Positions 18,880 through 26,239 of a stretch of 64,000 bases of DNA are shown one piece after another. The notes beneath the pieces are model-generated. The model saw nothing but the letters and a program-made list of their open reading frames with translations. It was not told where the DNA came from and ran no database searches. The stretch lies in the NCBI GenBank assembly GCA_002796995.1, contig PEKW01000008.1:62001-126000 (forward strand). The letters are read 5' to 3'. Both the position numbers and the translations under genes were made by a program. The stretch is from Rhizobium sp. (GTDB taxonomy: Bacteria; Pseudomonadota; Alphaproteobacteria; Rhizobiales; Rhizobiaceae). Position 1 is the stretch's first letter. Each line of letters begins with the position of its first letter.

Positions 18880-19103
18880 GCGGCGACGCGCGCTACGACC
18901 TCAAGGGGCTGAAATGCCCCTTGCCGGTATTGAAGACCCGGCGCCGGCTGACCTCGATGCAGCGCGGCGAGGAACTGAGCATCGAAACGACCGACCCCCT
19001 GGCGGTGATCGACGTTCCGCATTTCTGCACCGAGGACGGCCACGAACTGCTGGAGACGACGAAGCTCGACAACGGCCATCGCTTCCGCATCCGCAAGGGC
19101 TGA
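18876..19103 (+). CDS. tusA: TusA-family sulfur carrier protein
   Basis: 75 aa. The SirA/TusA fold with the active cysteine in KCPLPVLKTRRRL (CPxP motif near residue 14) and the later PHFCTEDGHELL segment. TusA-family proteins relay persulfide sulfur, for example to tRNA thiolation or molybdenum cofactor enzymes. The start overlaps the transpeptidase stop by one base pattern ATGA, so translation is coupled to a cell-wall gene, an unusual partner. Convergent with cobW 18 bases away. Whether it is the tRNA-modification TusA or a paralogue is open. Confidence 0.85.
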   Translation: MSGDARYDLKGLKCPLPVLKTRRRLTSMQRGEELSIETTDPLAVIDVPHFCTEDGHELLETTKLDNGHRFRIRKG

Positions 19104-19121
19104 ACGCCCCCGCCTTCGTCC

Positions 19122-20309
19122 TCACATCTTCATGCCGGGAATGGCGAGCGGATTGTCCTCGAGCGCTGCGCGGTCGGGCCGGTCGATCTGCGGCCGGCCG
19201 GTAAAGGCATCGAACAGCTCCCGCACATAGCTTTCGTCGAGATCACGGGTGATCAGCACCAACCGGGTGCGGCGATCGGTCGGGTCCGGCCAGGCCGCAA
19301 GGCGAACCGGCGGATGAAAGATCGACTGCACCCCGTGCAGCACGAGCGGCCGGTCGGGCCGGTCGGTGAGCGCCACGACGGCCTTCATGCGCAGGAGCTT
19401 CTCGCCCTGGCTGGAGCGCAGGATGTCGATGAACATTTCCAGCGCCAGGGGATCGATCGGCTGGTCGTGCACGATCGAATAGGAGCGGATCCGGTCGTCG
19501 TGACGATTGACGTCATGATGTTGGTCGTGGCCATGATGCGCATGGCCGTGGTCGTGACCGTCGTGAGCGCAAAGCTCGCAGTGACCGTCCTGGTCATGGT
19601 CATGATGATGATCATGCCCCTGCTGGTCCGCGGGCGCCTCGTCCTTCAGCCAGCGATTGACATCGGGGATCTTGCTCGTCGGATCGTAGAGGCCGTTGGC
19701 GAGAATGGCGGCGGTGCCGGCTTCGGGTCTGTCGCCGTCAGTGAGCTCGGCACGCGGATTGAGCAAACGCAGCCGCTCGACGAGCGCGCTTCGCGCACCC
19801 GGCTCGGCAAGGCCGGCCTTGGTCAGGATCAGCCGGTCGGCCACCGCCACCTGGCGCACCGCCTCGGGATAGGTATCGAGCGTCGACAGGCCGTGCACCA
19901 GGTCGACCACGGTGATGACGCCGTCGAGATCGAAATGCTGGGCGATCGCCGGATGGCCCATCACCGACTGCATGACAGGCGCCGGATCGGCAAGGCCGGT
20001 CGTCTCGATGACGATGCGCGACAGCGGCTTGATCTTGCCCGTCTGCATGCCGTCGATCAGTTCGGCCAGCGTATCCACCAGTTCGCCGCGCACCGTGCAG
20101 CACAGGCAGCCATCGGCGAGCTCGATAACGGAATCGTTCGATGCCTCGACCAGCATATGGTCGATGCCGACCTCGCCGAACTCGTTGATGATGACGGCGG
20201 CATCGTGCATGGCCGGATCCTTGAGGATGCGGTTGAGCAGCGTCGACTTTCCCGCTCCGAGGAAACCGGTGATGATCGACACGGGGATCCGTCCGTTGGC
20301 TCCAGACAT
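19122..20309 (-). CDS. CobW/COG0523-family GTPase (metal chaperone type)
   Basis: 395 aa. G3E GTPase with Walker A GFLGAGKST (15-23), the metal-binding GCLCC motif (68-71) and a CobW C-terminal domain (RIRSYSIVHDQPIDPLALEMFI onwards). A His-rich metal-binding stretch of about 40 residues separates the two domains. COG0523 proteins deliver zinc, cobalt or other metals to enzymes; the His-rich stretch favours zinc. It lies 14 bases after a D,D-carboxypeptidase gene on the same strand, not in a cob cluster, so a cobalamin-specific role is not implied. No zinc-box operator was recognised. Confidence 0.85.
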   Translation of the reverse strand: MSGANGRIPVSIITGFLGAGKSTLLNRILKDPAMHDAAVIINEFGEVGIDHMLVEASNDSVIELADGCLCCTVRGELVDTLAELIDGMQTGKIKPLSRIVIETTGLADPAPVMQSVMGHPAIAQHFDLDGVITVVDLVHGLSTLDTYPEAVRQVAVADRLILTKAGLAEPGARSALVERLRLLNPRAELTDGDRPEAGTAAILANGLYDPTSKIPDVNRWLKDEAPADQQGHDHHHDHDQDGHCELCAHDGHDHGHAHHGHDQHHDVNRHDDRIRSYSIVHDQPIDPLALEMFIDILRSSQGEKLLRMKAVVALTDRPDRPLVLHGVQSIFHPPVRLAAWPDPTDRRTRLVLITRDLDESYVRELFDAFTGRPQIDRPDRAALEDNPLAIPGMKM

Positions 20310-20323
20310 GGCTTGCTCCGCTA

Positions 20324-21439
20324 TCAGAAGGTCGGGCGCGGCTTCGGGATCGGCACGTTGGCGATCTCGTTGGCCGTAGCGGACCCCTGCGGCTTCGCCA
20401 CCGGCTCGCTTCCCGGGATGAGGCCGGCAAAGACGGTGCGCGGCGGGCGGCCCATTTCGTGGATATAGGGCGACAGCAGCTTCATCCGGCCCGCCTCGTC
20501 GCGGCCTTCGCTGCGCACCTTCCGGGCCTGCGGATTGCACACTTCCGCGCTGATGTCGGCGACAGCGTCGCGCCCGGGGCCGTAAGGCGCGAGGCTCTCC
20601 AGCCGCGGGCCGGCGCGCGGCGTGGTCAGGGCCTTCTGCAACAGTTCCGCCGAGATGTCGGCCCGGGCGCCCAGGCTGTCGGCACCGAGCACGACGGACA
20701 CCACCGTGCGGCCGTTGCGGGTGGCCGAAGACACCTGGTTGAAGCCGGAGGCACAGATATAGCCGGTCTTCATGCCGTCGGCACCGTCGAAGCGGCCGAT
20801 CAGCAGGTTGTAGTTCGGATATTCCTTCTTGCCGGTATTGATCCCCTCGAGGGAGAAATAGCCGGCATATTCGGGAAAGTCGCGGCGCAGCGCCACCGCG
20901 AGCACCGCAAGGTCGCGGGCCGTCGTATACTGGCCCTTGCCGGGCAGGCCGTTCGGATTGACGAAGCGCGACGAGGTCATGCCGAGGCTCTGCGCATCGG
21001 CGTTCATCCGCGCGACGAAATTGTCGAGCGTTCCGCCGACCCGTTCGCCGATGGCGACGGCAACGTCGTTTGCCGACTTGACGATCAGGATCTTCAGCGC
21101 GCTGTCGAGCGTCAGCTTCGAGCCCGGCTTGTAGTACATCTTGCTCGCCGGCTGGGCCGCGGCCTTCTCGCTCATCACCACGATGCTCTCAAGCGACAGC
21201 TCGCCGGAGCGGATCGCCTTGAAAGTGGTATAGGCGGTCATCAGCTTGGTGAGCGAAGCCGGATACCACTTGCGGAAGGCATCCTCATGGGCGATCACCT
21301 GGCCGCTGTTGACGTCGACGACGATCTGCGGATTGGCCACCGCCAGGTTCGGCAGGCAGGCGACGATAGCGCAGGCCAGAGCCGCGAAACGGCGGGAGAC
21401 GCGCGCGTTCGGCGACTTGGCGGTATGGTTCGACGACAC
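20324..21439 (-). CDS. dacC: D-alanyl-D-alanine carboxypeptidase (PBP5/6 family)
   Basis: 371 aa. Periplasmic serine peptidase trimming pentapeptide stems of peptidoglycan. Signal peptide around residues 16-35 (FAALACAIVACLPNLAVA), then the three penicillin-binding motifs: SLTK (62-65), SAN (122-124) and KTG (GADGMKTGYI). The start is taken as GTG 21437-21439, preceded by AGAGG; a more distant start at 21511 adds residues with no signal-peptide character. A proline-rich C-terminal tail lacks an obvious amphipathic anchor. First gene of a two-gene unit with the CobW GTPase. The exact paralogue letter is uncertain. Confidence 0.88.
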   Translation of the reverse strand: MSSNHTAKSPNARVSRRFAALACAIVACLPNLAVANPQIVVDVNSGQVIAHEDAFRKWYPASLTKLMTAYTTFKAIRSGELSLESIVVMSEKAAAQPASKMYYKPGSKLTLDSALKILIVKSANDVAVAIGERVGGTLDNFVARMNADAQSLGMTSSRFVNPNGLPGKGQYTTARDLAVLAVALRRDFPEYAGYFSLEGINTGKKEYPNYNLLIGRFDGADGMKTGYICASGFNQVSSATRNGRTVVSVVLGADSLGARADISAELLQKALTTPRAGPRLESLAPYGPGRDAVADISAEVCNPQARKVRSEGRDEAGRMKLLSPYIHEMGRPPRTVFAGLIPGSEPVAKPQGSATANEIANVPIPKPRPTF

Positions 21440-21595
21440 GATGAAACCTCTTCTATGCGGATCTGTCTCGCAAAGACCAGATAATTGACCTATGACTGAA
21501 AGCAATGGCAAGAGCCGTTGAATACGTCAATCTCAAGGCGCAGATTCTGCGCCGCCCTTCACGCGATAGCTGAAATAGACGAGCAGGACAGTGAC

Positions 21596-22759
21596 ATGCC
21601 GATATTGAACCGCGCCGCCGAACTCCAGGCGGAGGTCAGCGAATGGCGCCGCCATCTCCACGCCAATCCCGAGATTCTCTACGACGTCGAGAACACCGCC
21701 GCCTTCGTCGCGGCCAAGCTTGCGGAGTTCGGCGTTGACGAAATCGTGACCGGAATTGGCCGGACCGGCGTGGTGGGCGTGATCAAGGGACGGGGCACGA
21801 GCACGCGCGCGATCGGCCTGCGCGCCGACATGGACGCACTGCCGCTCGAGGAAATCAGCGGCAAGCCCTGGGCATCGAAAATTCCCGGCAGGATGCATGC
21901 CTGCGGCCACGACGGCCACACCGCCATGCTGCTCGGCGCAGCCCGGCACCTGGCCGAAACGCGCAATTTCAACGGCCGCGTCGTGGTGATTTTCCAGCCG
22001 GCCGAAGAAGGCGGCGCGGGCGCGCTCGCCATGGTCGAGGACGGCCTGATGGAGCGCTTCGCCGTCGAGGAAGTCTACGGCATGCACAATATGCCGGGCC
22101 AGCCTCTCGGCACCTTCTCCATCCGCAAGGGCGGCATCATGGCCGCACCCGACAAGTTCTTCATCACCGTCAAGGGGCGCGGCAGCCATGCGGCGGAACC
22201 GCACAAGGCCGTCGACCCGATCGCCATCGGCGCGCAGATCGTCACCAATCTGCAACTGATCGCTGCGCGCAACGCCAACCCGCTGCGCTCCGTGGTGGTC
22301 TCGGTCACCCGTTTCCATGCCGGAACGACCCACAACATCATCCCGGAAGAGGCTGCTCTCTCCGGCACCGTGCGCTCCCTAGACGAGGCGGTCCGCGACC
22401 TCGCCGAATCCCGCATCCGCGAGATCGCCCGCGGCATCGCCGCCGCCAACGGTGCGGAAGCCGAAGTGGTCTATGAGCGCGCCTGCCCGGTCACCGTCAA
22501 CCATCCGGCCGAGACCGATCATGCTGCGCGCGCGGCAATGGATGTCGCCGGCAGGGAAAAGGTGGACACCGAGGTCGATCCGTCGATGGCGGGCGAGGAC
22601 TTCGCCTTCATGCTGCAGGCCCGTCCCGGCGCCTATATCATGATCGGCCACGGCGACACACCCGGCCTGCACAATCCGGCCTACGACTTCAACGACGATG
22701 TCCTGCCCTACGGCATTTCCTACTGGGTGCGCCTTGCCGAACAGCGCCTGACCGACTGA
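21596..22759 (+). CDS. M20 family amidohydrolase (hippurate hydrolase-like)
   Basis: 387 aa. Metal-dependent hydrolase of N-acyl amino acids or related amides (M20D subfamily). Metal/catalytic residues are visible in HACGHDGH (101-108), FQPAEEGGAGA and MAGEDFAFMLQARPGAY; the dimerisation lid spans about 180-300 (PDKFFITVKGRGSHAAEPH). ATG 21596 follows AGGACAG. Divergent from the D,D-carboxypeptidase by about 155 bases. Natural substrate not predictable. Confidence 0.9.
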   Translation: MPILNRAAELQAEVSEWRRHLHANPEILYDVENTAAFVAAKLAEFGVDEIVTGIGRTGVVGVIKGRGTSTRAIGLRADMDALPLEEISGKPWASKIPGRMHACGHDGHTAMLLGAARHLAETRNFNGRVVVIFQPAEEGGAGALAMVEDGLMERFAVEEVYGMHNMPGQPLGTFSIRKGGIMAAPDKFFITVKGRGSHAAEPHKAVDPIAIGAQIVTNLQLIAARNANPLRSVVVSVTRFHAGTTHNIIPEEAALSGTVRSLDEAVRDLAESRIREIARGIAAANGAEAEVVYERACPVTVNHPAETDHAARAAMDVAGREKVDTEVDPSMAGEDFAFMLQARPGAYIMIGHGDTPGLHNPAYDFNDDVLPYGISYWVRLAEQRLTD

Positions 22760-22840
22760 CGAACCGAGCACGACACATACCCTGGGGCTCAACGGTGGTA
22801 GGCTGCAGAGAATCGCGGCCTGTTTCTCGCGCAAAAACGC

Positions 22841-22869
22841 TTGGCTTCAAGGTCCGGCTTTTGTATGGA
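22841..22869 (+). promoter_or_regulatory. Probable promoter of tRNA-Arg
   Basis: TTGGCT (22841-22846) and TATGGA (22864-22869) with a 17-base spacer; the start point would lie 7-8 bases downstream, a few bases before the mature tRNA 5' end at 22881. Confidence 0.5.
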
Positions 22870-22880
22870 GTTCGCTGAGT

Positions 22881-22957
22881 GGTCCCGTAGCTCAGCAGGA
22901 TAGAGCACCAGATTCCTAATCTGGGGGTCGCGCGTTCGAATCGCGCCGGGATCACCA
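22881..22957 (+). tRNA. tRNA-Arg (anticodon CCT)
   Basis: 77 bases including an encoded CCA end. Acceptor stem GGTCCCG pairs with CGGGATC (one G-T), D arm AGCTCAGCAGGATAGAGCA, anticodon stem CCAGA/TCTGG with loop TTCCTAA giving anticodon CCT for AGG codons, variable loop, and T arm CGCGC-GTTCGAAT-GCGCG pattern. T-rich sequence (ATTTTGCTTTTC) follows the 3' end. tRNA 3' ends are common integration targets, but no integrase or second copy of the 3' end was found nearby. Confidence 0.95.
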
Positions 22958-23135
22958 TTTTGCTTTTCACACAGGACAATGCGACTCGACAGGCAGTGAG
23001 CACGTCCGCGCCTGCGTACGCGCGTTGTTGGCATCGAAATCGAGGATCGGAGCTGAAACTCGCCCAGTCCAGCGTGGCTATCATCTTCATTGCGGTGAGT
23101 TTTGGCCGGCGCCTGCGCGGCTGTACCCTGCACGC

Positions 23136-23282
23136 CTAGCGGCAGGAGGAGATGCTGGCGGTCATCTGGCGGTCGAGGATTTCGCCGTCGGACAGCATCC
23201 AGAATGCGCCGCCGATCAGGCCGGCCCATAGCAGGATCGAAATGTTGATCGCGACGATCAGCGCTTTCAGCCGGGTGGTCAC
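23136..23282 (-). CDS. Small membrane protein (48 aa)
   Basis: GTG start at 23280-23282 behind an excellent GAGGAGAAACG ribosome site; stop TAG at 23136. The product has one hydrophobic helix (residues 8-30, ALIVAINISILLWAGLIGGAF) and a short charged tail ending in SSCR. No known family recognised. The rest of the 22958-23135 spacer after the tRNA shows no gene. Confidence 0.55.
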   Translation of the reverse strand: MTTRLKALIVAINISILLWAGLIGGAFWMLSDGEILDRQMTASISSCR

Positions 23283-23425
23283 ACCGTTTCTCCTCAAAGC
23301 CCCTCGAAGGAGATTACGGGCCGCAGCTTATGCGGCGCTTAAGAAACTGCTTAAAATGCAAGCGACCGGGCGGAAAACTGCTTCGCTTCAATACGATTCC
23401 GGTCTCGCGCGTCCGCAGACGGAGC

Positions 23426-23599
23426 TCAGCGGCCGCGCCGGGCATCGAGCGCCTTCTGCAATTCCTCGGCCTGTTCGCGCATAGGGGAGGGCACCGGGGT
23501 GGCGCCGATTTCGGCCAGCAGGATCTCGAGCTTGGCCCGCAGGTCATCGTCGCGGGATTTGCGTCCCGGCTTTCCGCGCGCGGGATCTTCTCTGATCAT
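23426..23599 (-). CDS. Small charged hypothetical protein (57 aa)
   Basis: ATG 23597-23599 follows the perfect site CAGGAGGACCGG. The 57-aa product is Arg/Glu/Asp-rich, with an N-terminal basic half (PARGKPGRKSRDDDLRAKL) and an amphipathic helix after it (LEILLAEIG, then MREQAEELQKALDARRG). Divergent from the EcfG-type sigma factor. It is in the position where nepR, the anti-sigma factor, is often found, but it does not show the NepR core (LR..Y..V..E.VPDR), so I do not call it NepR. Confidence 0.55.
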   Translation of the reverse strand: MIREDPARGKPGRKSRDDDLRAKLEILLAEIGATPVPSPMREQAEELQKALDARRGR

Positions 23600-23819
23600 C
23601 CGGTCCTCCTGACGCTGGTCGACGACGTTTGGCCGCTCTGCGGCCTCACCCCGTCGATTGTTCGGATTGCAATACGCGACCCCTTGTCCCGCAGATCACC
23701 CGACGCCTGGCAAAGCTTCCGCGGCGGCCGCCCGCGACGACGGAAACCCAACACCGCATGCGGCCCGATGTTCCCCCAATCGCGCTGCGCACGGGCCGCA
23801 GCCATAGGCGGCCGGGACA

Positions 23820-23844
23820 GGAACCAACCACCGCCGGTCGCGTT
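23820..23844 (+). promoter_or_regulatory. EcfG-type promoter of the sigma factor gene
   Basis: GGAAC (23820-23824), a 16-base spacer, then CGTT (23841-23844): an exact match to the alphaproteobacterial general-stress consensus GGAAC-N16/17-CGTT. It lies 46 bases upstream of the sigma factor start, consistent with autoregulation or control by another EcfG paralogue. Confidence 0.75.
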
Positions 23845-23889
23845 ATCGGCATAGTTTTCCATCGATCAATTACCGCGGAGGATGGTGTC

Positions 23890-24429
23890 TTGTCGACCCG
23901 AAGCGCCGACCAAGCAACACGATCGGAAGTCGTGCTCCTCATCCCTGCCCTGCGGGCCTTTGCCCGTACCTTCTGCCCCCGACCCGAGGACGCCGACGAC
24001 CTCGTCCAGGAAACCCTGATCAAGGCGCTCGGCAACATCGATCGCTATGAGCCCGGCACGCGCCTGAAGTCCTGGATGTTCACCATCATGCGCAACACTT
24101 TCTGCACGCGGTTCAAGCGGCGCAGCCGGGAAACGGTTGGCTTGCCGGAGGACATAGCCGAACGCCTCACGACCGAACCGAGCCAGGACTGGGCGGTGCA
24201 GGCCGACGAGGTTCGCCGGGCGCTGAACCGCCTGCCCCACCATCATCGCGAAATGCTGATCCTGATCGTCATGCTCGGAGAGCGCTACGAAGATGCCGCC
24301 GCCATCTGCGGCTGCAAGATCGGCACGGTAAAGAGCCGGCTGAACCGGGCCCGGCGCCAGCTGCGCATCGAACTCGGGGAATCGCTCGACGGGGCCGGAC
24401 CCGCGAGCGCCACCGGAACGGAAGGGTGA
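23890..24429 (+). CDS. ecfG: EcfG-type RNA polymerase sigma factor
   Basis: 179 aa, the usual size of ECF15/EcfG general-stress sigma factors. Sigma region 2 (LRAFARTFCPRPEDADDLVQETLIKAL ... SWMFTIMRNTFCTRF) and region 4 (ALNRLPHHHREMLILIVMLGERYEDAAAICGCKIGTVKSRLNRARRQL) are intact; MRNTFCTR and CGCKIGTVKSR are typical of EcfG rather than other ECF groups. TTG start at 23890 with GGAGG eight bases upstream. No phyR, nepR or HWE/HisKA_2 kinase gene is adjacent, so it is probably a secondary EcfG paralogue. The stop overlaps the next start (GTGA). Confidence 0.85.
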   Translation: MSTRSADQATRSEVVLLIPALRAFARTFCPRPEDADDLVQETLIKALGNIDRYEPGTRLKSWMFTIMRNTFCTRFKRRSRETVGLPEDIAERLTTEPSQDWAVQADEVRRALNRLPHHHREMLILIVMLGERYEDAAAICGCKIGTVKSRLNRARRQLRIELGESLDGAGPASATGTEG

Positions 24430-25484
24430 AGCCCGACATGGACGGTCCATCGCGGCTCGCGTCATCTCCGGACAGTAGGGCGCTCCGGCGCATCGGTCTC
24501 ATTTATGTCAACGATGCGCAGCCTGGCATTCGCCGCGAGCGACGCGGCCGGGGCTTCTGCTACCGCCTGCCGGATGGCGAGTTGGTGCGGGACCGGAAGA
24601 CCCTCGACCGCATACGCACCCTCGGCCTGCCGCCGGCCTATGAACAGGTCTGGATCTGCCTGCGTGAAGACGGTCACTTGCAAGCGACCGGGCTCGATGC
24701 GCGCGGGCGCAAGCAATACCGCTATCACGACGACTGGCAGACCTGGCGCAGCGAGCGCAAGTTTGGCGAGCTCGTCGCCTTCGCCGAGGTCCTGCCGAAA
24801 ATCAGGCGGCGCGTAACCACCGATCTCGATCGCAGCGGCGATGACGCGGTCTTCCTGCTCGCCGGACTTGTGGCACTGCTCGACGAGACACATCTGCGCA
24901 TCGGCAACCGGGCCTATGCCCGCGACAATGGCAGCTATGGCGCAACGACGCTGCTGAAACGGCATCTCTCCTTCGGCAGCGAGGGCATCCGCCTGAGCTT
25001 CGTGGCCAAGGGTGGCCAGCGGGTGAGACGCCAGCTTCGCCATCCGCGCCTGCAGAAGATCCTCGAGACGATCGCCGACCTTCCGGGACGCGAGCTTTTT
25101 TCCTGGCGAGATGCGCAAGGCGAAATGCGCCGCATCGATTCCGGCCGGCTCAATGCCTATCTGGGGGAAATCGCCGCATGCCCCGTTTCGGCCAAGACGT
25201 TCCGGACCTGGGGCGGCAGTCTCGCGGCCTTTTCCCTGGCCGCCCACGATATCCGCCGCGGCGACCAGCCGACCATCAAGGCCATGTGCGCCGCTGCGGC
25301 CGAGAACCTGCACAATACCCCGGCCATCTGCCGGACGAGCTATGTCCATCCGGCTATTCTTGAACTCGCAACGGATGCGGGACGGCGCGACGCGCTTACC
25401 ACTGTGCTCGACACCAAGATCGCGCGCGCCGGATTGAAGGCGGACGAAGCGCGCTTGGTCGCCTACCTGCAGTCGGTCACCTGA
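24426..25484 (+). CDS. DNA topoisomerase IB (poxvirus type)
   Basis: 352 aa. Type IB topoisomerase relaxing supercoils through a 3'-phosphotyrosine link. N-terminal domain begins RRIGLIYVNDAQPGIRRERRGRGFCYRLPDG; catalytic domain contains RIGNRAYARDNGSYGATTL, the KGGQRVRRQL segment, and the active tyrosine Y306 in ICRTSYVHPAIL. GTG 24426 overlaps the sigma factor stop; ATG 24438 is an alternative. Co-transcribed with the sigma factor, so likely part of the stress regulon. Bacterial members are often accessory. Confidence 0.88.
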   Translation: MKPDMDGPSRLASSPDSRALRRIGLIYVNDAQPGIRRERRGRGFCYRLPDGELVRDRKTLDRIRTLGLPPAYEQVWICLREDGHLQATGLDARGRKQYRYHDDWQTWRSERKFGELVAFAEVLPKIRRRVTTDLDRSGDDAVFLLAGLVALLDETHLRIGNRAYARDNGSYGATTLLKRHLSFGSEGIRLSFVAKGGQRVRRQLRHPRLQKILETIADLPGRELFSWRDAQGEMRRIDSGRLNAYLGEIAACPVSAKTFRTWGGSLAAFSLAAHDIRRGDQPTIKAMCAAAAENLHNTPAICRTSYVHPAILELATDAGRRDALTTVLDTKIARAGLKADEARLVAYLQSVT

Positions 25485-25517
25485 CAGATCGATTCACCGA
25501 CAATCGGCAGACAAGCA

Positions 25518-25544
25518 AAAGGGGAGCCGAACGGGCTCCCCTTT
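25518..25544. terminator. Bidirectional intrinsic terminator
   Basis: AAAGGGGAGCC (25518-25528) and GGCTCCCCTTT (25534-25544) form a perfect 11-bp stem with a 5-base loop; A residues precede and T residues follow. It serves both the topoisomerase gene and the convergent DUF892 gene. Confidence 0.8.
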
Positions 25545-25629
25545 CAAATCGTTCCGCCGAAGCGGGCGACAGCCGTAAATCTCGGGATCCCGATCGGGTC
25601 CGGCATGGCCGGACCGACCGAGCCCTGGA

Positions 25630-26133
25630 TCAGGCTGCCTTCTTTTGCATGGCGGCCGTGTTGACGGCCGTTTCGGCGAGCTTCGAGAGAGCACCATCGG
25701 TCGCCGTTTCTTCGGCAAGCGTCTCGTCGAGCAGCTTGGCTGCATCCTTGAGGCCGAGCTGCTTTGCCCAGGCGCTCAGCGTGCCGTAGCGGCTGATCTC
25801 GTAGTGTTCGACAGCCTGGGCGGCAGCGAGCAGGCCGGCATCGAGAGCCGGTGCGCCCTTGAATTCTTCCATGATCTCTTCGCCCTCTTCGACGATGCCG
25901 TCGATGGCCGGGCAGGTCTTGGCGCGCGGACGCTTGCCAATGATCTCGAACACCTGCTGCAGGCGCTCGATCTGGCCTTCGGTTTCTTCCTTGTGCTTTT
26001 CGAAAGCGGCCTTCAGCTTCGGATCCTGGGCGCCGCGGGCCATCTTCGGCAGGGTCTTCAAGATCTTGCGCTCGGCATAGTAGATGTCCTTGAGCGTCTC
26101 ATAGAAAAGGTCGTCGAGAGTCTTCTGTGCCAT
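25630..26133 (-). CDS. DUF892 ferritin-like protein (YciF/YciE type)
   Basis: 167 aa, all-helical ferritin-like fold. The start MAQKTLDDLFYETLKDIYYAERKILKTLPKMA is the family signature; acidic and His residues placed on the four helices (for example KHKEETEGQIERLQQVFE and AVEHYEISRYGTL) would form a diiron-type site. Such proteins are common in general stress regulons. ATG 26131-26133 follows AGGAG. A possible EcfG promoter lies 60 bases upstream, matching the neighbouring sigma factor. Confidence 0.88.
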   Translation of the reverse strand: MAQKTLDDLFYETLKDIYYAERKILKTLPKMARGAQDPKLKAAFEKHKEETEGQIERLQQVFEIIGKRPRAKTCPAIDGIVEEGEEIMEEFKGAPALDAGLLAAAQAVEHYEISRYGTLSAWAKQLGLKDAAKLLDETLAEETATDGALSKLAETAVNTAAMQKKAA

Positions 26134-26173
26134 GGGGGTTTCTCCTGGTTGGGAAGGGAATTCACACCCTCTC

Positions 26174-26199
26174 AACCCGGTTGCCGGCCGCTTTGTTCC
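26174..26199 (-). promoter_or_regulatory. EcfG-like promoter of the DUF892 gene
   Basis: On the minus strand GGAAC (26199-26195), a 17-base spacer, then GGTT (26177-26174); one mismatch to the CGTT -10 element. It lies about 40 bases before the DUF892 start codon. Confidence 0.45.
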
Positions 26200-26239
26200 G
26201 GCAGTCTGCCGGAATCTGCAACCGGAATGCGACGTTGGC

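Noticed and set aside
23596-23862. 88-codon minus frame whose stop overlaps the 57-aa gene start
   Set aside because: Weak ribosome site, Arg-rich low-information product, and it runs through the EcfG promoter; overlap is probably chance.
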